A stretch of 64,000 bases of DNA from Pinus tabuliformis (GCA_031772625.1 CM062820.1:317524545-317588544); one strand, 5' to 3'; counted from the first letter of the stretch, positions 43,103 to 56,034 are shown. The notes: generated by a model not told the origin, from the letters alone. Numbers and translations: made by a program.

Positions 43103-44116
43103 CTATTTTCCTCCCCACTGAAACACCTTGTTCAATCCTGTTAAAGCCTGTAAGGGAGCTGCAATCAAGGAAAGGTTAGCAATAAAATTTCTCCAATATT
43201 GTGTTTCTCCTAGGAAGCTCCTAACTTCTATAGCAGGTTTGGGTTTAGGCCAGTTCACAATGACTTCAACCTTAGAGGGATCTATCTTCAATTCACCACC
43301 CCCTACAATATGACCCAAATAATTTAAAGATGTTTTGCCAAATTCACATTTTGATAATTTAACATAGAGATTTTATTTTTTCAAAACATCTAGAGTTTGC
43401 TTTACATGCTTCAAATGTTCTTCCCATGTTTTACTGAAAACAAGAATGTCATCTAAATATACAATTACAAAATCATCAATAAAATGTCGGAGTACATCAT
43501 TCATAGCTCTCATGAAAGTGGCAGGAGCATTAGTTAAGCCAAAAGGCATAACTAGCGATTCATACAACCCTTACTTTCTTTTGAAAGCAGTCTTCAATGC
43601 ATCTTGTTCTACAACTCTGACCTAATGGTAGCCACTACGCAAGTCCAACTTGGAAAATTAAACAACTCCTTTCAACTAATCTAATAGATCATGTATGCGA
43701 GGAAGAGGATAACGATTCTTGATTGTTATTTTATTCAATGCACATCCTCCACGAACCATCTTTCTTTCTCACCAACACAATTGGAGATCCGCATGGTGAT
43801 GTGCTTGGCCTTATGAACCCTTTCTCGAGCAGCTCCTATACCTGCTTCTTGATCTTTGCATTCTCTAAAGGGATAACCTGTACATTCCAATGTTAGGCAA
43901 TGGAGCATCTTGCTACAAATGAATATCATGTACAATTTCCCTTTTGGGTGGCAGACCTTTAGGTTCTTGAAATAGGATATCATATTCTGAAACAACTTTC
44001 TCTAAATCAGCTTTCTATTTAGCATCACAACCTTCAAATACATTGGTTTTATCAAGGGTATTTTCCTTTACAACCATTAGTAAAAATTGCTTGCATGAAT
44101 TTACGATTCTTTTCAT
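43103..44116 (-). pseudogene. Gypsy reverse transcriptase, copy 2
   Basis: Same as 31976-32989; YLDD at 43448-43459. One substitution near 43624. Confidence 0.85.
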
Positions 44117-44725
44117 CTACCCTGAGTTAATGAGAATGTAGTTATTTTTGAGCTGATGAGCTCTTACTGTATATTCTATTCCATCTTTTGTGAGTTGATA
44201 CTTATTTTCAGCTCTATAGAAAATGGATTTTCTATCATACATGTAAGGACTTCCTAAAACAATACCACATATATCCAAGGGAACTATATCTAACTCAACA
44301 TCATCTACAAATTTTGACCCAAATGCAAACCTAAGTTTACATTCTCCAGTCACTTGTAGCTTGGCTTTATCACATACCCAACCTAATGTATATGGCTTCT
44401 TGTGAGGTGTTGTTAGTAGTCCCAACTTCTTTACAGTTTCTTCATAAATCAAGTTTACTTATGAACCACTATCAACTAAAGTATCAATCTTCTAATGCTT
44501 GGAAATAACTCTAATATGAAAAAACTCATGTCTTTTCCTCTCATTTTCTTCATTATCAATAGATTGTGTATAATTACTAGTAGATGCTTTAGAATTTTTA
44601 CGTTTTATACTTGCAGCTGTGACTGTTGTTTCATCACCTGAGTCTGACCCCAAATCTTTCTGAATAGCAACAACAGTCTTCTTCTTCTTGCCATTGAACT
44701 TCTTAGGTTTTAGCTCCAGATGCAA
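44117..44725 (-). pseudogene. Gypsy protease, copy 2
   Basis: Same as 32990-33598, including the stop after DSGS. Confidence 0.75.
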
Positions 44726-45631
44726 AGACTAGCAATGTTCATCATCATGCCCATCCTTCTTGCAGTGAGTGCATGATGGTTTTCCTTTCTGTACAGCATT
44801 TGCTTACCTTTCTTTCTATTTATGCTTCTTCTTTTCCTTGTTCCTGCTTGCAGTGGGTTTTGATGATTCCCTAATCTCTGGGTTCACATTCTTGCCTCTA
44901 GCCTCCAGATGTGTAGCCTAAACTAATACCTCATCTATGCTAGTAGGGTTAAACATGAGAATGGTGTGCCTCAAATAGCTATGTAGACCACCTGTATACT
45001 TTAACAAAGTTTCAGGTGAGTCTAGAGAAATGCCTAGAATTAAAGCTCTTTTTCTAAATACTTGGGTGTAGCTTTGTACACTTTACCCCTTTAATTGGTG
45101 AAGAGTTTGCCAACTCATAATTGCTTGCTGCATATAAGCTAGTGGATAGAACTATTTTTTAATGGCAGAAACAAATTCACTCCAAGTAGAAATAACTTTA
45201 CCAAATTCACTCCAAGTAGAAAGAATTCTACCATGCTTCTTCAAATCAGCTTGTGTCCTACCTTCCCACCACACTAGGGCAGTTCCTCCAAGGCGAAGGC
45301 TGGCCAGCTAAATCTTTCTCCTTTCTGAATCGATGTTTTGCACCCTGCAATATACATCAATCTATCTAATCCAATTATCTAGCTTTTCTGCATTTAATTC
45401 TCCATCATATATTGGCAAATCAAATTTTACATCTAATTTAATCAAAGGGCTAGAAGGAGGTGTTGTTAGAGGAGGCTCTTTCCCTTTCCCTTTGCCTTCT
45501 AAATGGCCATCTAGAAGAGGTTCCTTTGTTCCTTTGTCTTGTTTGGAGGTTGAAGTATCTTCACCTCGACCTTTCTTAAATTCTCGATACATCTCTTTTA
45601 CCATGGCTCTCATGGTCATGAAACTGTGCAT
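44726..45631 (-). pseudogene. Gypsy gag, copy 2
   Basis: Same as 33599-34504, including the 29 bp internal repeat. Confidence 0.8.
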
Positions 45632-45799
45632 GAGCTAAGAGTCTGATTCCAAGGGAATTTCTTCTGCCATTTTCCTCCTAGGATAGACTCTTCCTATCCG
45701 GGGTTAGTCTCAACCAGTTCTCCTTCTCCTAATTTGAGCTTTGACCTAGTTTGCATTCACCAATCCAGCAAAAGCTTGTCTAACCTTAGCAAACCTAAA

Positions 45800-45811
45800 G
45801 CTCTGATACCA
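45800..45811 (-). other. Gypsy primer binding site, copy 2
   Basis: Same as 34673-34684. Confidence 0.88.
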
Positions 45812-45813
45812 CT

Positions 45814-47364
45814 TGATCTAATATTGAGATCTCAAACAACTATTAAGGTATTACAAAATCATGTGCATGGATTTTCCTATGTTACTTTGTGCAATGGATC
45901 GATAATATTGTGAAATACATAGACAATGAAGCAGTAAAAGAAACATAATAGACAACACACATAAACACAAAAAGTTTAATAAGGAGTTCACCCAACACTC
46001 CTGGGATACATCTCCTGGTCCAGCCTTCAGTGGTGACCTCTCTATTATGTCTTCAAAACAGATTTTTACAATAGTGAGCTCAATTTGAGCCTCACACAAC
46101 AGATACCAAACAATAAGGCTTTACTTGGATCCCCCAAGTCCCTTCTAAGTACACAGACTCTCCTCACTGACACTCTGTCTCTGTTGCTCTATCTCAGTAT
46201 TGCCTGTCTGTTTTCTGTCAATCTGTGGCTTTAAAGCCAATCGGCACTACCTGTGCATTTCCTCTTCTCAGGCTCTATGGCTTCCTGACCTCTGTCCGCT
46301 CAGATCCCCCTCTGAGTGTTAGCAATTATTGCTAAACGCTTTCAGGGATGGTGGCCAGCTGTACTGTAACAGAATGGGTCATCGGGCCTTTGAAATCCCA
46401 AAATTGGTCATTTTCTATTTACACAGAGAAACACTGCAAAACACAGGAAAATCCACCAAATCACTATTCATCGGATTTGAAATATTATGAATCCACCTTA
46501 TAATTCCTATCGGGTCCACCTGTATACTGACATCGCATCTCCACCGTTGACCTGGGAGATCCAGATCCAACAGCTGTGGTTCATTTTGGGTGGCCCTTTT
46601 GTACAGAGGTTAGCTGCCCGATGAGGGTGTTTTTCTCTCTTCTCAGCCTAGACACATGGCAGCCATTGTATGGGATCGGGCGAAGCTCGACCCAAACCAT
46701 TTACCGCCTTTGGAGCTCCCGAAATCCTACCTGTTTTGTGATTTCCCTTTTATATAAAAGAAATACATTAAAACATGGAATCCCGCTCATATCGGACTTG
46801 AAATAGTATTCAACAGTATTAATAAACCCTATCGGGTCCATAATATAGCATCGAGCACATTTCCTTTGTAATCCATTCATTTGGCGGAAATGCGAAATAC
46901 AAAGGAAATTGTCGCTTTCCGGATTTCAAAATATATAGAATATCATCTATAATCTTTTCAGGTCCGACTATCGCTATCATCATTATTATCGGCCCCACTC
47001 CATTGACATCGGCAATTGCAATATCACGATTCAACTTGGGTCGTCGATCTACGCACTTGATCTACGGTCCTCATTGACCCCGCTGTTCGCAGTCGCATAT
47101 ACCATGGGGTCTCCGCCAATAGGCTCCCTTTTCCACTGCCGATTGTGATTAGCTGATCAGATCTGGACTATTGATTGGCCAGATCCAGCAGCTCCTGTAC
47201 ATCACTCCTTTAACCATCGATAAGCCTGTTTTCTTATCATTTCTTCATGTTTTTGGCTGCCGATAGTGTTTTCCGCCTATTCTATGGGTTTTTCCTCATG
47301 TGATAGTTTTGATATTTTAAACAATTTTGAAGACTTAGAGTCTTTTTGGATCCATTTTGGATCA
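45814..47364 (-). repeat. Gypsy 5' LTR, copy 2
   Basis: Counterpart of 34687-36237 with about a dozen substitutions, far more than elsewhere in the unit. Confidence 0.9.
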
Positions 47365-47868
47365 TTAACCAAGGCATATAACAAAAATTCTCACAAAATA
47401 ATTAACCAATGCAAAACCAATGAAATCATACCAAAATGACATATGCATTTATACTTTTCTTCACCACATTTTACATACTAGAGTTATATATAAGAAGAGT
47501 GGACTTTCCAAAGAACTATGGATATTATTTTCAATGGAATACAACCTTCATAAGGAATTCAACTCACCAGTAAAATGGAGAATTTGTGTTTAACAACAAC
47601 ACGAGGAGCCACTGTTCCATAGTCATACAGTTAGAAATGAATGCACAACAAACCACTGCCTTGTGAACCTTAGCACAACAAAAGATTTACCTCGACGCAC
47701 AATCGCATATTCCTTCCTTCAATTCATTTCAACACCTAGAGAAGTGTACACACGCCAAATTATTCAATAGAGAAATAAGAAACACTCTCTCAATGGCAGG
47801 GAATAATGGCAAGTAAATAGGAGTTAAAAGAGCAACGGGAAGCTAAAGTGGGACTGACTATGATACCA

Positions 47869-48050
47869 TGCTAGGCTAGGAGTAACTCCACAAATGATTT
47901 TTTTTTTCATTAAGAGAACATAGATATATACAAGGAGAGGGAGACTATTGGGTTTCATCTCCCAATGTCTCTTCACCTTCACATTTCTTTTATTTTTCTA
48001 TTAACAATATGTACATGTATTTTCCTAATCCCAAATATTAGGTGTCAACA
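47869..48050 (-). repeat. Copia-type LTR with PBS and PPT, copy 2
   Basis: Counterpart of 36742-36923. Confidence 0.7.
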
Positions 48051-48059
48051 AGTCCCCTT

Positions 48060-48281
48060 TCAAAATTTATGATTAAAGCTCCGCTGGATTTTATCTTTAT
48101 CAAGCTCTTTCCTTAGTAAAATAATTTCTCCTTCAAGTCTTTCACATTCCTTATTTTTCTCACTGAGTTGTTGATTCATAGTTTCTTGAATCTTCTTTCC
48201 TTCTTCAATTTGCAAGAGTAGAGGTTCAATAGTTTCAACTTTTTCCTTGATCAAAAAATATTTTTTAGTTTTATTTTTCAT
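48060..48281 (-). pseudogene. Coiled-coil gag tail, copy 2
   Basis: Counterpart of 36933-37154, identical. Confidence 0.5.
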
Positions 48282-48316
48282 TCTTAGCCTTATGTTGATA
48301 GTGCTAGACCCACCAA

Positions 48317-49127
48317 CATGTCAAGGGGATCTCCCCGGTAAGAATTCCAAACCAAACCTCAGACCATTTGGTGCAGGAGTCCTAGTAGTGGGTTGTATGG
48401 TATCACCTTGACCATAGTTGTGCATAGAGGTAAGCAAGATGTCCTTGTTTGTAGCAAGGGTGTGACATGCACAACTAGCCAAGGAAGGTGCATGAATGGT
48501 TCTAACACACAAAAGGTGGAATGAGTGCACCCCTTGGAAACTTATGTAAACAAGAATCTTAGAAGGGAACACTCAAGCAAAGATGCATAACGGACTGGAA
48601 GGAAGGTGAACCAATAATCCAAAGTGATGGTTAAACCAACAACACATTTCAGTAAGATTCATACATACATATATAGAAAAAGTCTATACATACATGCGTA
48701 AGAAAACAAATACATATATCATTAGAGTAAACAAGTTAATTGAAATACAATAACAACATATGCATGAAACGTGTTGGCTCTGTTATATTAAGAAGTGAAA
48801 TTTCCAATCATACAGTACAACCATGACCAACCACTAGTCCCGATAACGGAATGTTACAGTCACTGCCGCCTACTCCTCCAAAGAGATGTACTAGCTCTGC
48901 ACTATGGAGAAGCCAAGGCTCATTACAATACTCTCCAAGATTTCTCTAAGATACTCCTATTGGAAGCTTGGCTGACCAAAAGCCTCTACAATGAGTTATG
49001 AGGTACTATAAATAGAAAAGGGTGGGGTGACCCTTGACATTCCCCTTTGTGATTGTTCACCTACCCTCATGACTCTTCAACTACTATATGACTGTTACAT
49101 TTAAATATCAACACTTAAAATTCCACT
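48317..49127. repeat. Diverged repeat, copy 2
   Basis: Counterpart of 37190-38000 with about ten substitutions. Confidence 0.45.
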
Positions 49128-49219
49128 TGACAAGATGTTACATACAATCTACATATATACCCATGTGAGATAAAATAGGCATGAGTAAGCCATGCAAGAC
49201 GTCACTAAGACTCGGACAA

Positions 49220-49624
49220 CTATGGGAATACCAACTCTTCAACATCCTCATGATGGTCAACGGTGGCAGACTGATGCCAAGCTTGGTAGTTCATGATGGT
49301 GTTCGTGTACCCTGTGGTGACATCATTCTGGAAACAAAATCTTTCCTCTGTTGCATCTGGGTACACTGATTTGGAAGCTCTATCCAACTCGTCTGAAAAC
49401 ATGTGCATCATTGTGTTGAGTGCGGCTGTACCAACGACATACTGATGCATAGTGTCTCCATTGACCAGTAAGTTTACACTAGTGGCTATGCACACCAACT
49501 CGTCAAAGTAGGAGTCGTGCTCCTGTTCGACTTGACCCTTTATTGAGGGAATAAGTCCCCTAGGGCTTTGGGTCAGAATCCTAGCAGAGCAGGAGTAATC
49601 TACATCAAGAAACACGCATAACAC
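49220..49624 (-). CDS. 134-codon frame of unknown nature, copy 2
   Basis: Counterpart of 38093-38497; still open after duplication, but too young for that to show selection. Confidence 0.25.
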   Translation of the reverse strand: MLCVFLDVDYSCSARILTQSPRGLIPSIKGQVEQEHDSYFDELVCIATSVNLLVNGDTMHQYVVGTAALNTMMHMFSDELDRASKSVYPDATEERFCFQNDVTTGYTNTIMNYQAWHQSATVDHHEDVEELVFP

Positions 49625-50544
49625 TCAGGAAACATGCTTAAACAAACTAACTATGTGAGGATGAACATACCCGGATGTCCTTCGTTAGGGTAGTTCTAGC
49701 CAGGGTTCAAACCCTCTGCAACTCCTAATGATCTTCGAACCTGCAAATCAGCCAATTCGAGTACACATAGCAGCATATAGATAAATAATTTTAGTGAAAT
49801 CAACTTTATATCATATAAGTAGATGGTTAGTTATACATTGAAATAGTCTTTCATATAAAAACCATAACAATAACATTAGATGCATAAACAAAGTCGATAT
49901 CAGGAACAAGACAACTTTTCTTTTTATTGCAAAAAACTATAATAAAACATGGAAAGAGTTCACTTGAGTCTTCCTCTTCCAACTCCAAGCGAAACCTTCC
50001 ACTGGGTCCATCTACTCCCAGTCTTCAACAACCTCCTTCCATAACTAATACCATGATATCTCCAAGCATGTGAGAGAATATCAAAACTCAAGGAAACAAG
50101 GGTTTCCTAAACTTGGGGAAGTTCTTGAAGCACAGGGATTCTTCAGACTTGATCAAGGAATAATCTCAATATAGTAATTCTATCATTTCTCTCCTCCTTA
50201 AGGCCTTCCTATTGAATTCTTTTTATACTTCTGCCAAGTTATTTTTTTAGTTGGGAAACAGTTGGGAATAGTTGGGCCACGGGCACTAATAGGTAATAAA
50301 TAGGTAAAACCTGTGATCTCTGCCCATAATTAAGGAAATTTAATTTTTTTAAGTGTTTTAACACATGTACGTAGGTTGGGTATTGACTAACTCGTGTGTA
50401 CACACTTTCAACAAAGGGAAAAGTAGCGTACAGGGAGTAAAACACTATTTTCTAAAATATTTGGACCAAGTCTGGAAGGAGGGGTTGCCCTAGGCCATAA
50501 AGCAAGGATCACAAATACAAAGGGTGATATTTGGAGCTATAACA
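49518..50544 (-). repeat. Tat-2 3' LTR, tandem copy 2 (joined to the element)
   Basis: Counterpart of 38391-39417. Its PPT (50545-50556) leads into the body of Tat-2. Left end inferred. Confidence 0.6.
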
Positions 50545-50576
50545 AATTCCCCCTAATATATGAGGTCAGAAGTGGT

Positions 50577-52610
50577 ACATGATGTCCGAAATGTATTAAG
50601 TATATGGAAAGGAAACCTGTCAAAAGCTAAGAAGGACTTCACCATATTTCAGCCCGCCAAGCCATCAAAAGAAGATCAGAAAGAAACAACTACCTGAGGT
50701 GGGCATACCCATGCTCAGAGAAATTAAAGCATGTCTGCATATCAAGTACAACCAGATCCACTATATATACAAGTATAAAGAACTAAAAGTACATAACAGA
50801 TCATCTGATCATGATCGAACAAGTACATGTCTGAATATCACATATAAGAAGATGACCAATGATGCTGAAAGATGAATCTGATCACTGATGTCAAAAACTT
50901 ATCCCAATAGTACCAAATGAACATGATGGAATAAGATGATACTACATCGCAACTCAGATGCCAGCATATAGGATGTCGTTGTGAAGGACTGCAACATATA
51001 ATGTGGTATGGTGTCAATTAGCAGCAACAGAAGCAACTGACAAATGAACCAAAGAATGCTGATGCAACCCAAGGTCTTCACCGACTGTCGTGGTACATTT
51101 CTACACAATGGGAATAAATGATCTAAAGTTGACCATGTGAGAAATCATTTGATTACCGATCATTGATGTATACCGTTAACAAACGCGAGACTACTCACCG
51201 ATAATGATAATGAGAGTCAAGGTACCCAGTACAATATAACAAGTGTGAATAGATGAGCTGAGGTCGAACACCTGGAAGAATCTATCAATTAGGAGACATT
51301 GATGGTTTCCCACTATCGATAAAGAAGGATCTACCACTAATGACTGCAAACCCCAAGGTACTGCCAAATGGACTCTAGACCTTTGCCCCAGAGCAAAGAA
51401 TTGTAGTCGATGGGGAAAGATCCTCTGGAAGGAAAGCATTAAGGCATCCTTCATCAATCTAGCACGAGTGTAACCCGTAGGCCAATAATGTTGAAAGGAT
51501 CGGATGAAAAAAGATGTAGTAACACAACCGAAGCACGTTTTCAGCGTACACAAGATGTGGCTAGTGCACGATAGAAACCTTCTGAACCAACCAATAATGA
51601 AAGCTAACACAAAGGTGAGGAATCCACCAATAGGGTCAAATGGAAACCAAGGCATTGCACAAATCCCAATGTGTGATAATGAAAGTTGATGTTAAACATA
51701 AGGGAAACCACTCAGTCAAAGACCCGTGATACTAATCGATGCTGAGCACACGGTGACCTATAAATAATGAAAATAGGGCTAGGGTGTGGCTCTAGGCCTG
51801 CCCTCAGAGCAATATGTCATCATTGATAAGGAAAAGACCCGCCAGCAAGAAGTCAATCGAGACCCTCTCAAACTGGCACGAGTAAAGGACTAATATAACT
51901 GATGTGATGAGAGACAAGACACTGACAACCAGGGATGGTCGACTAAAAAATAGGTCAAGGGACACTGCAGAGCGGCCGACTCAGGCTTACTTCCCTTAAA
52001 CAAAAGCATGACTCAATGATGACCATGTGGTAGCATATGATAACTCTGTATAAGTTTTTCATGCAGGAGGCATGAGCGAACTCTCCATATGATTGGAAGA
52101 GGTAACCAATCGGAGGAGAATTGACTCAATAACAAGGTTAAGGCGTACCTAAGTCAAACTAAATCCCGCCCAAATGGAGGAGAGACTTTCTTTTGAGTGC
52201 TTTGTTCAAAGGTGACACAGCTGACTCTAGTTGCCAACAATATATGGAAATGTAGTCCCATTCCCGCTCTTTTTTTGGAATATATAATTATTTTTTTTGT
52301 GTTTTCTTTAAGCTGGAAAATAATAAAAGAATGCTATAGTATATTGGAAAGAACGAGCGTCGGTGAAACATATGATCTAGTTCCTGGGATGGGAACATTC
52401 GTATTCTTAATGCAGGGAGGCGAAGCTGGCCAAGGACACTCAAAGGGATGTTCCTTCCACGGGTCTGAGGGTGTGTTAAGTTGCAGAAGCTAAGGTATTG
52501 CAAGTTTGATTGTGCAGAAGACATGGTCAAAAAGTGGCTTAAACACGAGTCCAAGTGAAGTTGACTCAAGGCCAAAAGGTGCAAATGGTCAAAATGCAAT
52601 GCAGTAGTAC
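50577..52610. other. Tat-2 3' non-coding region
   Basis: Related to Tat-1 8111-9880: CTGAGGTGGGCATACCCATG near 50696, GATTACCGATCATTGATG near 51153, CAAGGTACCCAGTACAATAT near 51218, GAGGTCGAACA near 51260. No credible gene. Confidence 0.6.
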
Positions 52611-52615
52611 AACTC
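52611..52615. other. Copia target duplication AACTC, left
   Basis: Matches 61374-61378. Confidence 0.9.
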
Positions 52616-52709
52616 TGTTGGCATTGTGGCACTGATTTAGAGCTATGGCACAGGTTTTGTCCTTGATGGCAACTCACTTTGGTGACAGATCTCAGAATGA
52701 AGGAAAAAG

Positions 52710-52780
52710 ATATATACGCAGGTTGACCTAGACGAATGCGCGTATACACGCGGGTTAGACATTACAAAGGCACGTATATG
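52710..52780. repeat. GCGTATAC motif cluster 1
   Basis: TATACGCAGGTTGACC, GCGTATACACGCGGGTTAG and CACGTATATG, about 30 bp apart. In the 3' LTR the matching cluster (59950-60058) has an extra unit. Confidence 0.75.
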
Positions 52781-52798
52781 TTGGAGAACTTACTTTTG

Positions 52799-52922
52799 GT
52801 CCGTGGTATTTAGTACTTGGTATTTGAACCTACGGTTTTGGACCATGGTATCTCGACAGAAGTGTTGATCCCAAGTATTGGGTCCATGGTATTGTTTCGT
52901 TATGGTTTTGGACCATGGTATT
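52799..52922 (+). promoter_or_regulatory. Four CCATGG-type boxes upstream of TATA
   Basis: GG(T/A)CC(G/A)TGGTAT at 52799, 52840, 52880 and 52910, spaced about 41, 41 and 30 bp; cores are palindromic. They end about 20 bp before the TATA box, so they may be enhancer elements. Sirevirus LTRs are known for repeated palindromic motifs. Confidence 0.55.
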
Positions 52923-52938
52923 GTGAAAGGCCTAAGAC

Positions 52939-52946
52939 TATAAAAG
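52939..52946 (+). promoter_or_regulatory. Copia LTR TATA box
   Basis: TATAAAAG, also in the 3' LTR at 60215-60222. G+A-rich sequence follows. Confidence 0.65.
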
Positions 52947-53249
52947 GGGAAGGAGATCATTTGGCAAAGAATCATCTGAATTATTGAATATTTGATAGAA
53001 GGGCTAGATCTGGAATATTGGTGATTATGTTATGGTGCAGATCTGGATCTGAATGAAGGAGGAACCTGAGTGCAAAGAGAAGGATAAGTTGTATTGATGG
53101 GTCATAATCTTAAGGCTTGAATAATAATATCTTTGTATGATTTTGATCCGTTATATGTGGCGCACGATTGATCTATAAATCTGGTAATCTAGGTTAATTA
53201 AGGTCTGAATATTTGTGAATTATCCTTTATAGATCTGTACATAGGTTCA

Positions 53250-53370
53250 GTGAAACGAAGGCACGTATACACGCTGGTTCTGTGAGTAAAAATAGCATAT
53301 ACGCGGGTTGGTCCAAACACAGAAGCATATGCACGCAGGTTTCTAGTTATTGAAGTAGCGTATATCTTTT
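53250..53370. repeat. GCGTATAC motif cluster 2
   Basis: Units starting CACGTATACACGCTGGTT, GCATATACGCGGGTTGG, GCATATGCACGCAGGTTT and GCGTATATC follow each other every ~30-33 bp; AGTAGCGTATAT ends the series. Confidence 0.8.
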
Positions 53371-53959
53371 GAGTTGTGATCTAGCTGCTTCTATTTATTG
53401 CTGTAGTGTTCTGGGTTCATAATTTGGTGTGTGATTACTGTTACTATGTTTTGGGTACAGCTATCAGAGAAGTATCTACTTGATTCAGTTCTAATTGGTG
53501 AAAAGGAGATTGTTTGATGCAGAAATTTTTGATGATTGATTGATGTTCATGGATCTAATCTGAAAATTTGTGAAACATGGTCCCTAGAAGAAAGAGAAGG
53601 TTGTAGCCTTCTGTAGGCCAGCACCTACGTACTAGTATCTTGGCTAGTGCAAGAGCTAAGGGGGTTGTAGCTCCCTTTCAGGAGAAGCTAGAGAACAAGA
53701 GAGGGTTGTAGCTCTCTGTAAGTTGCAGCCTGCGTACTGGTAAAGCACTGCACCAATACATTGTAAAAAGAAGTTTCTAATTAAAATAAGATAGAGATGA
53801 ATTGCAGCAGGTGGTTTTCACCCACATTGGGTTTCCACCTTATATCTTGTGTTCTTGTGTGTGATTGTCTTCAGCTCTGTTTTACTGTTTCTGGTTAATA
53901 TTTATTTGATTCTGATACACAGATTAATGATCAACATCTGTAAGATAAATTAAATTATA

Positions 53960-54040
53960 AGTATACATTGTATATGCGGGTTTCCTTCTCTGTAGTTGCG
54001 TATTTACACGGTTTTATCTAACTGAAGTAGCGTATATGAT
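53960..54040. repeat. GCGTATAC motif cluster 3
   Basis: GTATATGCGGGTTTCC, GCGTATTTACACGGTTTT and AGTAGCGTATATGATC at ~32 bp spacing. Confidence 0.75.
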
Positions 54041-54113
54041 CTGGCTTTGAAAAAGAAAATAAGTGACTTGATAATACTGATTCACCCCCCCTCTCAGTAT
54101 TATTTCCAACAAT

Positions 54114-54125
54114 TGGTATCAGAGC
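54114..54125 (+). other. Copia primer binding site (tRNA-iMet)
   Basis: TGGTATCAGAGC, two bases after the 5' LTR. Confidence 0.95.
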
Positions 54126-54171
54126 AGGTCCTTCTGAAGAAGCTTGATCACTTGAAGGAAGATCCATCATC

Positions 54172-56034
54172 ATGATCAACTACGAGAGAGAAACATCTAT
54201 CAGGCCACCAATTTTTTATGGGACCAACTTCATTTATTGGAAGGTAAGGGTCACAACCTATCTGCAATCTCTTGGTACAGAAGTCTGGGATATCATAGAT
54301 ACATGATACACTTTTCCATCCTCAACTCCTACAGATTTGGCTGGTAAGAAACTATATGAAACAAATGCAAAGGCTATCAATACTCTATTAGGATGTCTAT
54401 CTCAATTAGAATTCATCAAAGTTATGCAGTATAAATCCATAAAAGAAATATGGGACAATATTGTTTTGAGCTATGAAGGAGATGAACAGGTAAAACGAGA
54501 AAAACTTCAAACCCTCAGAATTTAGTATGAAAATCTCAGAATGCACAATGATGAAAGTGTGGCTAACTATTTCCTTCGTGTAGATGAGATTGTTAATTGT
54601 ATGAAAAACTTGCGTGAAGAAATAAAAGAGGCTGTTGTGGTTGAAAAAGTTCTAAGATCTTTGTCCCCTAAGTTTGAATCAAAAGTTTCTGCAATAGAAG
54701 AAAAGGAGAATCTACAGAACCTTACCATGTCACAGCTGCATGGAATTCTGACTGCTTACGAAATGAGGAAAGGAGGACCATCAGACAGGCGAGAAGCTGC
54801 TTTCAAGGCTTCAGGCAAAGGAGATTACTATGAGTTAGGGCATATGTCAGACGAAGAGGAAGAATCAAATTTTGTTAAGAACCTTCAACCGGGTGCTGGA
54901 AGATTCAAAGGTAATTTACCATTCAAATGCTTTGCTTGTGGAAGAATCGGTCACTATGGTTCCAAATGTCCTCATAAGGATAAAGTTGACAAGGGTAAGG
55001 AACCTGTTAGATGGAACAAGAAACAAAATGTAAATAAGAAAAGCTATTACACTCATGAAGACAATGATGGACTTTCAAATAATGATGAAGATGAACAAGG
55101 TAATAAATATAGACTTTTAATGGCTTTTGAAGATGATGATTTTGTGGATGCTATAACTGAAGAAGGTCTTTACGAAGAGATTTCTAGACTCAAAATTTGT
55201 TTAGAAGAGAAGAATGTGATCATAGACACTTTACAATTTCAACTTGCTGAAAAGGAAAAACATCATGAAAAGTTAGAATGTGAAATTGTGGGACTTAGAA
55301 AAGAGATTGAGAAAACAAAATCTCTTAATCTTAGATTTGTTAAAGGATCTGACACCCTAGATGAGATTATCAAAGTGTAGCATTCTCCACTAATAAAGAC
55401 AGGTCTGGGATATAATGAAGAATCATCTCAAGCGTAGAAGGCATCCACCTCCAAAAGCTATATTGATGCAACAAGGAGAAGTGAAAAGGTCGACAATCAA
55501 CAGCAAAGGCACAATGCTGCTCACCAGGTAAATCAGGGAAAATTTACCTCAAGAATGAACAAAGACTACCAGGTAAATCATGGGCAATCTATTTTAAGGA
55601 TGAGCAGAAGCTACAACCAGCCACAGGTAAAACCTTCTCAATTTGCCTCAAGAATGGATAGAAACTACAATCATTTGGCTAGTAGATTTGATAATCACAG
55701 GAGTTTCTTCAATGGTCTATGTTTTTCTTGTCATAACTTTGGTCACAAAGCAGCTCAATGTGTTGCCTATAAGACAATCATGACTAGAGAAGCTCATAAA
55801 CATAGGAGTATGACTGGGATCATGAAAAGGACCTACAATAACTTCTCTGCTCTTGAAAATGAAATAGAATGTTCTATTTGTAACAATTTCGGTCATGAAG
55901 ATTCTGAATGCAGGAGCAGGTTTCGGCAGACAACTCAGAAGGAGCAAGCCTCAAGTGCCAAATCATGGAGAATAAAAGAACCACAACCAGAAAGATGTGG
56001 TATAGCCTTATATGCGGAAGGGAAGGAAAATTAA
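54172..56034 (+). pseudogene. gag: Copia gag
   Basis: Starts at ATG 54172 (MINYERETS). An N-terminal gag (UBN2-like) domain with FYGTNFIYWKVRV is followed by knuckle CFACGRIGHYGSKC (~54928-54970), a Glu-rich coiled coil (~55170-55350), then two more knuckles, CFSCHNFGHKAAQC (~55720) and CSICNNFGHEDSEC (~55870). All is in one frame but interrupted by TGA 54304, TAG 54523, TAG 55378, TAG 55435 and TAA 56032. Three knuckles and a long Gag fit Sirevirus-like elements. Confidence 0.85.

Larger units (their letters stand above)
39650..47364 (-). mobile_element. Old Ty3/gypsy element, copy 2
   Basis: Tandem copy of 28523-36237, with the same TTAAC flanks at 39645-39649 and 47365-47369. Equal target duplications show that the segment was copied after the insertion, not inserted twice. 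Confidence 0.93.
39447..50573. repeat. 11,127 bp tandem duplication, copy 2
   Basis: Head-to-tail copy of 28320-39446. It passes at 50574-50576 (GGT) into unique sequence of Tat-2, so copy 2 is the one physically joined to the rest of that element. GGT occurs at the start, junction and end, a 3 bp microhomology. Confidence 0.95.
52616..54111 (+). repeat. Copia 5' LTR
   Basis: Starts TGTTGGCATTGTGGC, ends ATTTCCAACA. Contains three clusters of the GCGTATAC motif (52710-52780, 53250-53370, 53960-54040), four CCATGG-type boxes and a TATA box. Confidence 0.95.

Noticed and set aside
52700-54040. GCGTATAC clusters as a CRISPR array
   Set aside because: Units are degenerate, have no constant repeat/spacer structure or cas genes, and sit inside plant LTRs.
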